Positions 56,520 to 64,000 of a stretch of 64,000 bases of DNA are shown here, one piece after another. The notes under the pieces were generated by a model that saw only the letters and a program-made list of their open reading frames with translations, did no database searches and had not been told where the DNA came from. The DNA is from Chryseobacterium carnipullorum (GTDB taxonomy: Bacteria; Bacteroidota; Bacteroidia; Flavobacteriales; Weeksellaceae), in NCBI RefSeq assembly GCF_900142785.1, contig NZ_FRCD01000008.1, positions 154,506 through 218,505 on the forward strand, in the 5' to 3' direction. The position numbers were made by a program, and so were the translations under genes. Every line of letters starts with the position of its first letter. The stretch's first letter is position 1.

Positions 56520-57565
56520 TGAAAAAAATTGCCTACATCGAAATAGACACCCACGCAGAAATTGCACAGGCCTTCATGGATATTATGAAGGACTCTTCAG
56601 AATGTAATGTAGAGTATTATTTTTCGAAAAAGATAAAAGATAGAGTGGAGCAGACTGGAGAAACCGTTTTTTTATCAGACAGTTCGATGATTATGGAACA
56701 GCTGAAGTTGAAAAAATATGACTTGATCATTATTGGAACTGTTCACCGGTATTTCAATACTTTCCACGCATTAGTCCAAAAATACAATACCGCAGTCATT
56801 GTTCACAATATCAATTTTTCAGTCGCCTCCAAAGGTGCTTTGATGAAAAGTATTTTTAAGGGCGATGTTGTGTATCGACTGAAACTTTGGTGGAAAGAAG
56901 GTTTGTTTTATACATCGAAAGTCTATCGGAATGCCAAAAATCTATTGATACTGGATGAAGAGCTTTCATCAGATAAGTATAAATTTCTGCCTCTTTTTTA
57001 CAGCGAAAATTTCGAAAAAGCGGAAAATAAGCATCTTACCGTTGTTATTCCCGGAGGAGTTTCTCAAAAAAGGAGAGATTATCACCACGTTTTTGAAACC
57101 ATTCAACATGTAAAAACAAAAGAAAAGTGTGAATTTATATTTCTGGGAAAAGCGACAGACAGTGAACTGAAACAGCTTCAGAAACTATCTCAGCAACTTC
57201 CTGAAAACATCTCCGTACACTATTTTTCTGACAGAGTTTCGAATACCGATTTTCAAAAAGGAATGCAGAAGGCAGATATTCTCTGGTGTCCTATTCAGCA
57301 GAAAGCAGAATTTTTCAGCAGGGAAGAAATATACGGCCGTACAAAAATGACGGGAAACCTGGGAGATGCCATCAGATATTCTAAAATAGCCGTTTTTCCT
57401 AAAGATTATCCTTCCCAATTAGAATTTATTATCCCTGAGAAGGAAAATGTTTTAGAGCAGTTTAAAGAGCTTAAAAACACCCGTTTCGATTTCCAGAAAA
57501 ATTACAACAGAAATTCAGTGCTGAAAAAGCTTGAAAAGGTCCTTTCCGGATTGATTGCTATTTAA
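56519..57565 (+). CDS. Putative GT-B-fold glycosyltransferase
   Basis: The 348-residue protein begins at TTG 56519 (MKKIAYIEIDTHAEIAQAF), the only in-frame start near the homologous N-terminus. Two Rossmann-like halves are visible (KKYDLIIIGTVHRYFNTFHA and KHLTVVIPGGVSQKRRDYHH), followed by KCEFIFLGKATDSELKQLQK and KADILWCPIQQKAEFF, in the manner of GT-B glycosyltransferases. No specific family is recognised. It lies directly behind the heptamer array and its stop overlaps the convergent flippase gene by 8 bases. Confidence 0.7.
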   Translation: MKKIAYIEIDTHAEIAQAFMDIMKDSSECNVEYYFSKKIKDRVEQTGETVFLSDSSMIMEQLKLKKYDLIIIGTVHRYFNTFHALVQKYNTAVIVHNINFSVASKGALMKSIFKGDVVYRLKLWWKEGLFYTSKVYRNAKNLLILDEELSSDKYKFLPLFYSENFEKAENKHLTVVIPGGVSQKRRDYHHVFETIQHVKTKEKCEFIFLGKATDSELKQLQKLSQQLPENISVHYFSDRVSNTDFQKGMQKADILWCPIQQKAEFFSREEIYGRTKMTGNLGDAIRYSKIAVFPKDYPSQLEFIIPEKENVLEQFKELKNTRFDFQKNYNRNSVLKKLEKVLSGLIAI

Positions 57566-59057
57566 ATTTAAAAATACTCTTAATAAATTTTGCATTCACA
57601 TAATCCTCGATCGGGAAAACTTTAGTGAAATGATTTCCAATATAAATCAAGATCAAAACAACGCTTGGTTTGTAGACTAAATTGATGAAATTATTATTGA
57701 AAGTAGGTAAAACAATCGCTACGGTAATCGCTAAAGTACAGATGATTGAAACGAAAATCATTTCGATCGTCAACGGAGAAACTTTAAACACAAAGTAATT
57801 GAATACAATTTTTACTACATTATATGTTGTGAGAGAAATAGCGGTGGACAAAGCAACACCAATCAACTTCAGATCTGTATTTTTTAGAAAATAGAAATTT
57901 AAACCAATGGTAAGTCCTGCCAGAAGAAGCATCACCAGAATATTGAATTTATAATACTTGGAAAGTGAAATGATATTTCCGTTAAATCCCGTTGCCAAAT
58001 CAACCAAAACAGCAGATCCCCAAATCCAGACTACAGGTTCGTATTCTCTTAACATGACTCCGTTTTTTGGCATAAAATGAGTAAGATAAGGGAAGCCTAC
58101 CATAATGCATGAAAAAAGGACCGCACCTAAAAAATACAAAGATAAAGATGTCTTTTTGTGAAATCTGTCGAGTTCATCCATATCACGGTCAGCCAAAGCT
58201 TTACTGATGATCGGAGCAGAAATATTAAACAGTCCTAACTGTGGAACAGAGATTAATGAAATCAGAGCGTAAAGAATAGAGTAGATTCCAACTTCTTCCA
58301 TTCCCAGAAATTCTCCAATCATAAAATTGTTGATTGCAAGATAATTTCCAAAAGTCCCTAAAAATCCAAAGAAACTATAAGCGGCAAATTCCTTGTAAAA
58401 ATGATCTTTTTTAAAGTATTCCGTACTAAAATCAAATTGAATCTTTTCCAGCTTGTTCGTGTAAAAAATATAACCGATAAACATTAAAAAAAACATTCCG
58501 AAGAAAAATAGCAATGCTGTTTTTTCAGGTATCGATGAGGTTGCCGGATAGTGTGAGACCAGAGATATGAAAATCAGGAACGCGCCGAGATTAGCAATTT
58601 TGGGAAAAAGATTATCAAAAATATTGGAAACAACAATCCGTTTATAATTTGAAATATATTTATTGAAAATAGCACAAAATGAAAGCATTAATGTAAGAGG
58701 AAGGATGATTTCCTTAATCTTCCAGGCTTTCATATTCTTAAATCCCGGAAAAACGTAGGGGAGCAGAAAAAAAATGAACAAAAATAAAATGAAATTGATA
58801 AAAACGGCAGCCAGCGAAAGCGTGAGCATATTGTGCCGTTTTCCATCCTGATCTACTTTATGGAAAAACTTCACATTGGAATAGGAGATCCCGAAAACGA
58901 CAAAAGGAACCAGCATTTCTGCGGTTGGCATAATGTATCTTAATGTTCCGTAGAACTCAAGATTATTCGTGAAAATAAATATAGAAAAGGTTCCCAGCAA
59001 AAAACCAATATAACCTATGATAGAATATTTGAAGCCCTGTCTCGCTACTACACTCAT
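57558..59057 (-). CDS. Polysaccharide flippase (Wzx/MATE-like)
   Basis: The 499 residues contain about 14 transmembrane segments in the oligosaccharide-flippase layout, with an N-terminus typical of this family (VVARQGFKYSIIGYIGFLLG). It should move lipid-linked oligosaccharide units across the inner membrane. The FkbM methyltransferase gene ends 9 bases upstream, so both are on one transcript. Its 3' end overlaps the convergent glycosyltransferase gene. Confidence 0.88.
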   Translation of the reverse strand: MSVVARQGFKYSIIGYIGFLLGTFSIFIFTNNLEFYGTLRYIMPTAEMLVPFVVFGISYSNVKFFHKVDQDGKRHNMLTLSLAAVFINFILFLFIFFLLPYVFPGFKNMKAWKIKEIILPLTLMLSFCAIFNKYISNYKRIVVSNIFDNLFPKIANLGAFLIFISLVSHYPATSSIPEKTALLFFFGMFFLMFIGYIFYTNKLEKIQFDFSTEYFKKDHFYKEFAAYSFFGFLGTFGNYLAINNFMIGEFLGMEEVGIYSILYALISLISVPQLGLFNISAPIISKALADRDMDELDRFHKKTSLSLYFLGAVLFSCIMVGFPYLTHFMPKNGVMLREYEPVVWIWGSAVLVDLATGFNGNIISLSKYYKFNILVMLLLAGLTIGLNFYFLKNTDLKLIGVALSTAISLTTYNVVKIVFNYFVFKVSPLTIEMIFVSIICTLAITVAIVLPTFNNNFINLVYKPSVVLILIYIGNHFTKVFPIEDYVNAKFIKSIFKFK

Positions 59058-59066
59058 AATGTTCTT

Positions 59067-59861
59067 TTAATGGTTTTTTGGCGTAAAAATGATATTGTTT
59101 ATATAGCTGGTTTTGTTTTTTTCATCGTTGGTATTGTGTATTAAGATCTCTTCCGTCAGAAGTTCCAGCTTAAAACTTTTACGGTTAAGATATTGGGCTT
59201 CATATCCCCAGTTTTTAACTTCAGAAATATCGTTCCAGATGGGATTGTCGTGGTGTCTCTGTTCCATTTCGACCATTAAGGTCGGAAGGAATCGTGTGAT
59301 GATTTCTTTAGCGCCGGAAAGGGTTTTCATTTCATTTCCCTCCACATCTATTTTGATAAAGTCCAGTCTGTCGAAATGTTCTATAGCAGCCCAATCATCC
59401 AGTTTGATCACCTTCACCTCCTCGGTGTAGCTTTTTTCCTCACCTTTTTCTTTGTATGATGTGTTTAAAGTGCCCCGGGAAGCGATCTGTCTGCCATTAA
59501 TGATGGGAACTTTAAATTCTGCAGTAGTGTTTTCGTCAGAAAGAGCTAAGGGAAATACCCTCATTGCCGGAAAAAGTCTTTTCAGACGTCGGTAAAGCTT
59601 TTTGTTCGGTTCAAAACCATAAATATTTTCATGATTCAGTTTATTCTCCAACTGATAAAGAAAAGTTCCTACATTAGCTCCGATGTCCAGAATTACAGCA
59701 TTTTTGGGAAGGTATTCCTTGATCCATACCAGTTCCGGTTCTACATTCCGTACCGAAAAATTAGCTTGAGTAAGATGGTTTAAATTCTTAAAATATCTTT
59801 TCTTGTAAAAACTCGGACTTATATATTGTAGTTTTTCTGCAATTTGTTGATATAAAGACAT
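59067..59861 (-). CDS. FkbM family methyltransferase
   Basis: The product, 264 residues from ATG 59861, has the SAM-binding motif AVILDIGANVGTFLYQLE, the FkbM-type DFIKIDVEGNEMKTLSGA and TLMVEMEQRH. An in-frame TTG at 59885 is less likely as start. FkbM-type enzymes methylate sugars or related hydroxyls. With the flippase 9 bases downstream, a role in modifying the polysaccharide is inferred. Confidence 0.88.
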   Translation of the reverse strand: MSLYQQIAEKLQYISPSFYKKRYFKNLNHLTQANFSVRNVEPELVWIKEYLPKNAVILDIGANVGTFLYQLENKLNHENIYGFEPNKKLYRRLKRLFPAMRVFPLALSDENTTAEFKVPIINGRQIASRGTLNTSYKEKGEEKSYTEEVKVIKLDDWAAIEHFDRLDFIKIDVEGNEMKTLSGAKEIITRFLPTLMVEMEQRHHDNPIWNDISEVKNWGYEAQYLNRKSFKLELLTEEILIHNTNDEKNKTSYINNIIFTPKNH

Positions 59862-60251
59862 CCTTGATTGTTTGACGAAAAGCAAAGATAAGCAAAAATG
59901 TTAAACTAATGTTAAAAAAAGACAAATATAACCGTTTGATTATCAATTCGTAACTGGAAAGTTACTTTTTGTAAAAAATTGAACTCTAGCAGGTTGGCGA
60001 TTTGTCATAAAGACGATTTCGGAAGAACCATTCAAAAGTAGTATTTCTTTTGAATTGACTGAATTCATTATGAACCGAAGTGCTGTTTAAATTGATTTAA
60101 GAATAAAATCTGATATCCACTATAATTTTATTACAATCATAAAATTTTTTAAACAATTCAGTTATTTTTAAGTTGGAAAGCATTGTGAAAAAGATCACTT
60201 AAGGTCTAAGAAAATCTTTGATCTTCATCATAACAACTATTGAATGGGCAA

Positions 60252-60307
60252 CAATTCCCCTCCCACGGAGGGGTGTCGAAAATTCTTTGAATTTTTGACG
60301 GGGTGGT
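60252..60307 (+). repeat. Dispersed CCCCTCC-hairpin element, copy 3
   Basis: AATTCCCCTCCCACGGAGGG is followed by GTGTCGAAAATTCTTTGAA and TTTTTGACGGGGTGGT, the same order as at 11101. It lies in the 59862-60385 gap, which otherwise shows AT-rich sequence and an ATCTG-rich stretch (60325-60375) without a gene. Confidence 0.7.
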
Positions 60308-60385
60308 CACAGCGTTCACAAAAATAATCCTAACAGATTTCACAAAATCCTCTGAGAGATCTGCGCCATCTGTGGGGAAAAATAT

Positions 60386-61213
60386 TTAATCTTGAGAATA
60401 TTTTACATAAGCCTTCACCAGCTTTTCATCATATTTATTTTCCTTATATCCGGATCCATTATATACCCTGGCAAAACCCGCCCAGTTTTTATTTCTGAGA
60501 TGTACAAGACAGTTGTTCTTCTCCAGAAACTTTCCAAATGCTTTCAAATGTTCCCCTTCGTTGACTTCCATTTGCGAAACAAAATGATAAACATCGGTAT
60601 AGCCTAAATTTTCAGCATGATAACCCATGATCTGAAAACTGCCCCAGGAAGCGGAAGATAATGCAGCCTCTTCAAAATCAGGGCTGTTGTCCAGACCAAT
60701 CGCTTCATTAAGTCGGTCGTATTCTTTAACGCCGCCTTGATAATGTACTCTTGTCCATTTCGGATAAAGAACATTCTGACTGTTTGCATTATAATAAGAA
60801 TTAGGATCAATGCCCCTTTTCTTAAGTTCGTTCCAGAAAATATGTCCTTCAAACAGAATTTTAGGTTTGTTATTGATCAAAAACCCTTTTCCGCTGCTTT
60901 CAATTTCATTCACGGCTTTTACTGCAGCCAGTTCAAGGCTGTATTCATCTGCGAAACTCACAAGATCGCTTTCTTTGAGAAATTTGTCAGTCTGACTTAA
61001 AGGTCTTTCGTCTTTTTCAAACAGGACAGCCCAGGTTTTCACGCCTACAATTCCATCTACAACCAAAGAATTTTTACTCTGAAAATCTTTCACGGCGGCA
61101 TCCACCTCCAAAGTGAATGCATTAGAAATCTTAATGCTGTATCCAAGTTTGTACAGGATCTCACATAAGGTGAGTACTTCCGGTGCTTTTGTATAATATT
61201 TTAAAAGTTTCAT
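60386..61213 (-). CDS. N-acetylmuramidase with peptidoglycan-binding domain
   Basis: The 275-residue protein has an N-terminal PG_binding_1 domain (residues 1-68, CEILYKLGYSIKISNAFTLE, then VDGIVGVKTWAVLF) and a C-terminal DUF3380-type muramidase domain (AVNEIESSGKGFLINNKPKI, with the presumed catalytic Glu in NEIESSG, then ASWGSFQIMGYHAENLGY). There is no signal peptide, which is usual when such enzymes are phage lysins or are delivered by a secretion or injection apparatus. The WFN-domain proteins follow on the same strand upstream, so it may belong to their system. A 14-unit heptamer repeat lies 20 bases before its start. Confidence 0.88.
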   Translation of the reverse strand: MKLLKYYTKAPEVLTLCEILYKLGYSIKISNAFTLEVDAAVKDFQSKNSLVVDGIVGVKTWAVLFEKDERPLSQTDKFLKESDLVSFADEYSLELAAVKAVNEIESSGKGFLINNKPKILFEGHIFWNELKKRGIDPNSYYNANSQNVLYPKWTRVHYQGGVKEYDRLNEAIGLDNSPDFEEAALSSASWGSFQIMGYHAENLGYTDVYHFVSQMEVNEGEHLKAFGKFLEKNNCLVHLRNKNWAGFARVYNGSGYKENKYDEKLVKAYVKYSQD

Positions 61214-61233
61214 GGGTATGTTTTTTTATAAAT

Positions 61234-61334
<101 letters not shown>

Positions 61335-61370
61335 GATATTAGATAAACATCAGAATCTGAAAATCTTCAG

Positions 61371-61405
61371 GTCTTGTGTCTCATGTCTGAAATCTAACGT
61401 CTAAT
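61371..61405. repeat. Degenerate heptamer repeat overlapping a stop codon
   Basis: The five units GTCTTGT, GTCTCAT, GTCTGAA, ATCTAAC and GTCTAAT share the NTCTNNN pattern. The last unit contains the reverse complement of the TAG stop of the 622-residue gene (61401-61403). Confidence 0.6.
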
Positions 61406-63269
61406 TAACAGGTATCCGCGGCATTCTCTCACAAATCATCCCAATTAAAAAGTATGATTTAAATTTTACCTCCTCCCTCTGTAGTTTGTATTCCAGGTTA
61501 AGCGGCAATATGTTGGTGATGCTGAAGTTTTGATTTAAAATTGCATAATCATCTATTCTCAGCTCAATACTATAATCCCCGGGAGGAATGAGTTGACTGA
61601 TCATGCCCGCTTCATTGCTTTCAATCTCAAAAATCCTGTTGTTATTGGTTCCCTTGATGGAAATAGCACATTTGTAAATGGGATCATTATTGATCTTATC
61701 CGAAACCCTGAACTGTACAACGGCTCCTTCCGGCGGCAATGAAACCGGGATAGGAATTGGTGTAGGCGTTGGAATAGTTGGGAATTTCGGTACCCAGGAA
61801 CCCCAGGGTACTTTAATGGGGTTTGTGGGTTGATTTACAGGCTGAACCGGACTCGCTCCGTGAGGCACAGGATTAAGGGGCTGTAAATTTTTAACAGCAT
61901 TAATCATATTTCCCCTATTTGTCTTTCCGGAGAAAGAAGCATGGGTTGCTGTCTTCATAGTTTCTGCAGGTTCAGATCCGATAGCTGTTTTAGCGTTGAA
62001 GCTGCTGATAATGGGTGCTTTATTTTCTGCAATGACTGTTTTCTTTGCTAAATAATTAAGTTGGTCAGACTTGATGGTTTTTACATTCGTGATCGCTTTC
62101 AGAAACCTTTGGTTATTGTTTTTGTTGATAAAGACCTGCTGTTTCATCACCATCGGGCCAAAATAAATAAGTTGTTCGGTATTGCTCACACTGGCACTGA
62201 CAATAGATGGATCCAGAATCACTTTCAGATTTTTAATAAGAATCATGGTTTTCGGAAAGGCGGGAAGCTTAAAATCATTAGAAATTGTTTCTCCGTCTGC
62301 TATTTTTTTAGGTTCTTTCCATTCAAAATAATCAGAAAGCATAAAATTTTTGTTGAACCAGTTTCTTTTTAAATGCACAAAAGAATAATCCAGTTCTACA
62401 GCCTGAATCATACTTTCATCATAATCGATGGATAAAATCTCAGTAGGGATATTTTCATTACTGTTTTTAGCTTCGGCATGAAGTCCTTCCAGTTCAGATT
62501 TTTCAATACGCAAGCTGTTCCACCCGGATTCATTTTCCATAAAATCATACGGAATGAAATGAATATCATGAATCGAAGAATTGCTGATCACATCTGTTTT
62601 TTCCGCGGCTTCAAAAGTTTGTTTCGCATTCTGCGCCATGGCAAGATAGAGGTCGGCATCAGAAGATTTGTTGATCCTTGCCAGTTCCTTTTCAATATGG
62701 TCTTTACTGCCTTTTACTTTCCATTCAGAAAAAGTAAGTTCTTTAAGATTATTAAGATTGATAAGTTTGTCATTCCAGTTGCTTTTTTCTTCATCAGTAT
62801 CAAGACCCTCAAACTGTACAAGGTGATCAGTTATTTTATTCACAGCCTCTTCAAATAGCGTTCTGTATTTTTTATAAGCTTTAAATTCCTTTGTATCACT
62901 GTTTTTAGCGTCGAAAAGAACAGGACTTTTATGATCCAGAACTTTGTCCAGATTTTCCTCCAGGTCTTTAAGGTTGTTTTTGTCAAGAATATCTCTGTAA
63001 ATATCAAATAAAGAATTGTTAGGATTCAGATCCCAGAAATTCGGTGAAATAGGAACGGAGTTGAGTTCATAAGCGACATTCTGCTTTTTAATGATTGAAA
63101 GTGCTTTTTTCTGTTCATCGTTCAGCAGACTCTGAGGTTTCAGAAGTTCCAGTTCCTCGTTATCATAAACTCTAAGAGAAGGGCAGATCATCGGCAGGTC
63201 ATTTTCCATCGAACTCTGCGACATATAGATATTCTTAAGTTTCTGGTAGACGGCTACAAAATATTTCAT
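61401..63269 (-). CDS. Large WFN-domain protein with CarboxypepD-like tail, function unknown
   Basis: The 622 residues have no signal peptide. In order there are a helical N-terminal region (1-275), a domain around residues 290-360 with HLKRNWFNKNFMLSDYFEWK and FPKTMILIKNLKVILDPS, a flexible region, a proline-rich linker (about 465-520, FPTIPTPTPIPIPVSLPPEG), and a C-terminal beta-sandwich like carboxypeptidase-regulatory domains (VVQFRVSDKINNDPIYKCA) ending YFLIGMICERMPRIPVN. The WFN segment and the terminal IG-x-x-C-x-x-x-P motif recur in the next protein. No named family is recognised. The neighbouring muramidase suggests a role in a cell-envelope-directed apparatus. Confidence 0.7.
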   Translation of the reverse strand: MKYFVAVYQKLKNIYMSQSSMENDLPMICPSLRVYDNEELELLKPQSLLNDEQKKALSIIKKQNVAYELNSVPISPNFWDLNPNNSLFDIYRDILDKNNLKDLEENLDKVLDHKSPVLFDAKNSDTKEFKAYKKYRTLFEEAVNKITDHLVQFEGLDTDEEKSNWNDKLINLNNLKELTFSEWKVKGSKDHIEKELARINKSSDADLYLAMAQNAKQTFEAAEKTDVISNSSIHDIHFIPYDFMENESGWNSLRIEKSELEGLHAEAKNSNENIPTEILSIDYDESMIQAVELDYSFVHLKRNWFNKNFMLSDYFEWKEPKKIADGETISNDFKLPAFPKTMILIKNLKVILDPSIVSASVSNTEQLIYFGPMVMKQQVFINKNNNQRFLKAITNVKTIKSDQLNYLAKKTVIAENKAPIISSFNAKTAIGSEPAETMKTATHASFSGKTNRGNMINAVKNLQPLNPVPHGASPVQPVNQPTNPIKVPWGSWVPKFPTIPTPTPIPIPVSLPPEGAVVQFRVSDKINNDPIYKCAISIKGTNNNRIFEIESNEAGMISQLIPPGDYSIELRIDDYAILNQNFSITNILPLNLEYKLQREEVKFKSYFLIGMICERMPRIPVN

Positions 63270-63348
63270 GGGTATAGTTTTTGGTTTAGGTGAATAACCG
63301 GCAGAAAAAACTTCCGCCGGCTATTCTTATTGAGAAGGATCTATAGGA

Positions 63349-63876
63349 TTATGATTTTCCGTCTGCCCATTTCTTGATTTCTGGATTTGGGTTGGGAGAT
63401 TTAGGGACGATGTGGCATTTGTATCCGATGATGTAAATTCCTTTCGAGACAAGCTTTTTGCCTTCCCATTCATAGCTGGACTTTACGTTCTGATTGTCGT
63501 AGCTGTAGTTTCCTCCGATCACAAAAGGTCCTATTCCTACCGCGCCGCCTGCAGATATCGAATTTTTAGCCTCGGTGTATGCCGAACTGCTGTCTTTAAA
63601 GTTCAGAGAAACATCTTTTGCAATGATCAGTTCCGTGATGATCGATGGCATTAATCCTTTACCTTTTCCATCGCTGATCATATCGCCGTTCAAAGTTTGA
63701 GGAGACTGTTCGTGCAGCTTCCAGTATTTAGATTCTATAAACTGTTGATTGAACCAGCCTCTTTCTACTCTTACCTTTCCGATTTTGAAGGAAATATCCA
63801 TGCTTGTATAATCTGAATTGATCTGGGTTCTTTCGTTTTTTCCTCCGGCTTTAGCTCCGATAGAGAATAATCCCAT
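63349..63876 (-). CDS. Small WFN-domain protein, function unknown
   Basis: From ATG 63876 the product has 175 residues with VRVERGWFNQQFIESKYWKL and PSIITELIIAKDVSLNFKDS, matching the WFN domain of the larger neighbour, then a glycine-rich segment (ISAGGAVGIGPFVIGGNYSY) and an end IYIIGYKCHIVPKSPNPNP similar to that neighbour's C-terminus. Upstream, codons 63877-63909 read NWGAAGGFS in frame before a TGA at 63910-63912, without an ATG. The true N-terminus may therefore use another start or be disrupted. There is no signal peptide. The remaining 63913-64000 sequence is AT-rich, with nothing recognised. Confidence 0.72.
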   Translation of the reverse strand: MGLFSIGAKAGGKNERTQINSDYTSMDISFKIGKVRVERGWFNQQFIESKYWKLHEQSPQTLNGDMISDGKGKGLMPSIITELIIAKDVSLNFKDSSSAYTEAKNSISAGGAVGIGPFVIGGNYSYDNQNVKSSYEWEGKKLVSKGIYIIGYKCHIVPKSPNPNPEIKKWADGKS

Positions 63877-64000
63877 GCTAAATCCTCCCGCTGCACCCCA
63901 GTTATGGGGTCAGTCGACGAAAAGTAAAATTTTGTACGTTAAGGATAAAATCTATTAAAAGGTTTTGTTTTAATAGATTAAACTGATTTAATTAATCGGT

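Overview
The window looks like a chromosomal segment of a flavobacterium of the Chryseobacterium type (Bacteroidota, Weeksellaceae). The reasons are an AT-rich sequence, -7 promoter boxes of the Bacteroidota form TAnnTTTG, proteins with type IX secretion (T9SS) C-terminal signals, an Oar-like TonB-dependent receptor, secreted proteins starting with the VGINTxTP motif, and GIY-YIG nuclease remnants beside tRNA genes. No assignment below was checked by database search; all rest on visible motifs and family knowledge.

Layout. 1-3.2 kb: the tail of an unknown gene and a large M16 metallopeptidase. 3.4-14.1 kb: a potassium-uptake locus, made of a sigma-54-type response regulator, two micropeptide ORFs, kdpF, kdpA, kdpB, kdpC, an outer-membrane porin, a stand-alone KdpD sensor domain and a separate membrane histidine kinase. 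14.1-20 kb: an orphan antitoxin-like gene, a frameshifted gene, two secreted proteins of unknown function, a T9SS-exported leucine-rich-repeat protein and a detached T9SS C-terminal fragment. 20-29.2 kb: ligA, a TonB-dependent receptor with a structured leader, a glycerophosphodiesterase, a short-chain dehydrogenase, prmA and an SH3-like exported protein. 29.2-30.1 kb: a tRNA-Pro/tRNA-Arg cluster followed by decayed sequence. 30.5-37.9 kb: a small exported protein, a 2144-residue RHS/YD-repeat protein with an HEFGH metallopeptidase-like tip, and a small lipoprotein. 37.9-40.9 kb: an operon of an erythromycin-esterase-like protein and an ABC-2 exporter.

41.9-52 kb is accessory surface territory. 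Three tandem paralogous exported proteins lie behind small helix-turn-helix genes. A three-gene operon of exported proteins is flanked by two paralogous membrane-embedded AraC-type regulators. 52.2-52.9 kb holds a second tRNA cluster (Ser, Pro, Arg), a GIY-YIG pseudogene and a chimeric 3' tRNA fragment. 53-59.9 kb: a lipoprotein amidase, aspartate ammonia-lyase and four polysaccharide genes (two glycosyltransferases, a flippase and an FkbM methyltransferase). 60.4-64 kb: a muramidase and two proteins sharing an unnamed WFN domain; this locus continues past the right edge.

The strongest leads for something undescribed are the WFN-domain/muramidase cluster, the AraC-flanked surface operon, the RHS-metallopeptidase/lipoprotein pair, the chimeric tRNA with GIY-YIG remnants, the micropeptides ahead of kdpF, and perfect heptanucleotide repeats (14 and 7 copies) just upstream of start codons.
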